Assembly: GCA_035527895.1 (NCBI GenBank)
Contig: DATKZQ010000081.1
Span: 3,031-67,030, forward strand
DNA length: 64,000 nucleotides
Direction: 5' to 3'
Source: JADFWK01 sp035527895
GTDB lineage: Bacteria; Desulfobacterota; DSM-4660; Desulfatiglandales; B25-G16
Part shown: in pieces, positions 63,857-64,000 of the stretch
How the letters are laid out: each line of letters begins with the position of its first letter
Numbering within the stretch: position 1 is the stretch's first letter
Made by a program: the position numbers and the translations under genes
The notes under the pieces: generated by a model
The model's database searches: none
The model's input: the letters and a program-made list of their open reading frames with translations, nothing else
What the model was told of the DNA's origin: nothing

Positions 63857-64000
63857 AATCCCACATTTTGCAGTTGAACAAAGGTTTCCCTTTTCACCTT
63901 ATATTTTAAGGCTGTTAGAGGTTTGCTCCTCTTAATGATTAGTCAGAATGCGGTTTTCAGGATCTCGGATCACCCCCTTTTACCCTCAGATTCAGCAGGT
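63857..64000. other. Non-coding sequence replacing the 5' part of the truncated glnA
   Basis: AT-rich, no similarity seen to the glnA 5' part, and no gene recognised before the window ends. Confidence 0.5.

Overview
The window looks like a chromosomal segment of an anaerobic bacterium of the Desulfobacterota (former Deltaproteobacteria). This rests on a DUF3568-type lipoprotein, a complete archaeal-order V/A-type ATPase operon, CstA, a Thi4-type thiazole synthase, GatCAB-dependent tRNA amidation, and housekeeping operons (ftsEX-envC-ctpA, mre/rod, rpmH-rnpA-yidDC-jag-mnmE, dnaN-gyrB-gyrA) with Gram-negative architecture. Assignment below phylum level is not possible from sequence reading alone. 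Base composition is moderate (about 50 % GC by eye), except pyrG, which is clearly richer in GC.

Layout. 1-2.0 kb: the 3' end of a DUF72 gene and a PflA-like radical SAM gene, converging on ileS-lspA (1.5-4.9 kb, minus). 5.0-9.1 kb: a small lipoprotein, Thi4, a 344-bp dispersed structured repeat (copy A), mgtE, and a convergent patatin phospholipase. 9.4-16.3 kb: cstA with an unknown small gene, a DUF2784 membrane protein, purA, a PAC2 protein and a DegT aminotransferase, with two copies of an AT-rich inverted-repeat element. 16.4-21.9 kb: an envelope/division operon on the minus strand (ftsE-ftsX-envC, ctpA, yibQ, degT). 22.2-25.2 kb: RNase Y, a candidate 6S RNA, zapA, a zapB-like gene and a small membrane protein. 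25.3-25.6 kb: an inverted-repeat element. 25.7-34.3 kb: the V/A-ATPase operon in the order H-I-K-E-C-F-A-B-D, with a c-ring subunit that keeps the Na+-binding residue pattern. 34.4-40.4 kb: the rod-shape operon mreB-mreC-mreD-mrdA-rodA followed by a bactofilin. 40.7-45.3 kb (plus): rpmH-rnpA-yidD-yidC-jag-mnmE. 45.4-46.0 kb: a second inverted-repeat element carrying copy B of the structured repeat. 46.3-54.9 kb (plus): acyl-CoA dehydrogenase, an AT-rich DnaA-box-containing gap, dnaN-gyrB-gyrA-gpsA. 54.9-63.9 kb (minus): pyrG, glnA, gatB, gatA, a fused aspS-gatC gene, and a truncated second glnA.

How the genes fit together: much of the window is an origin-proximal core set for cell shape, division, membrane-protein insertion and replication. 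The gatA-gatB-(aspS::gatC) block would make Asn-tRNA(Asn) indirectly: a non-discriminating AspRS charges tRNA(Asn) with Asp, and GatCAB amidates it. Fusing GatC to AspRS would tether the two steps covalently.

The most unusual items are the AspRS-GatC fusion, the two-copy structured repeat with compensatory base changes and a codon-like third-position pattern, two elements sharing matched terminal inverted repeats, and an archaeal/CPR-looking CTP synthase of deviating composition. No rRNA, tRNA, CRISPR array, insertion-sequence transposase or prophage gene was found.
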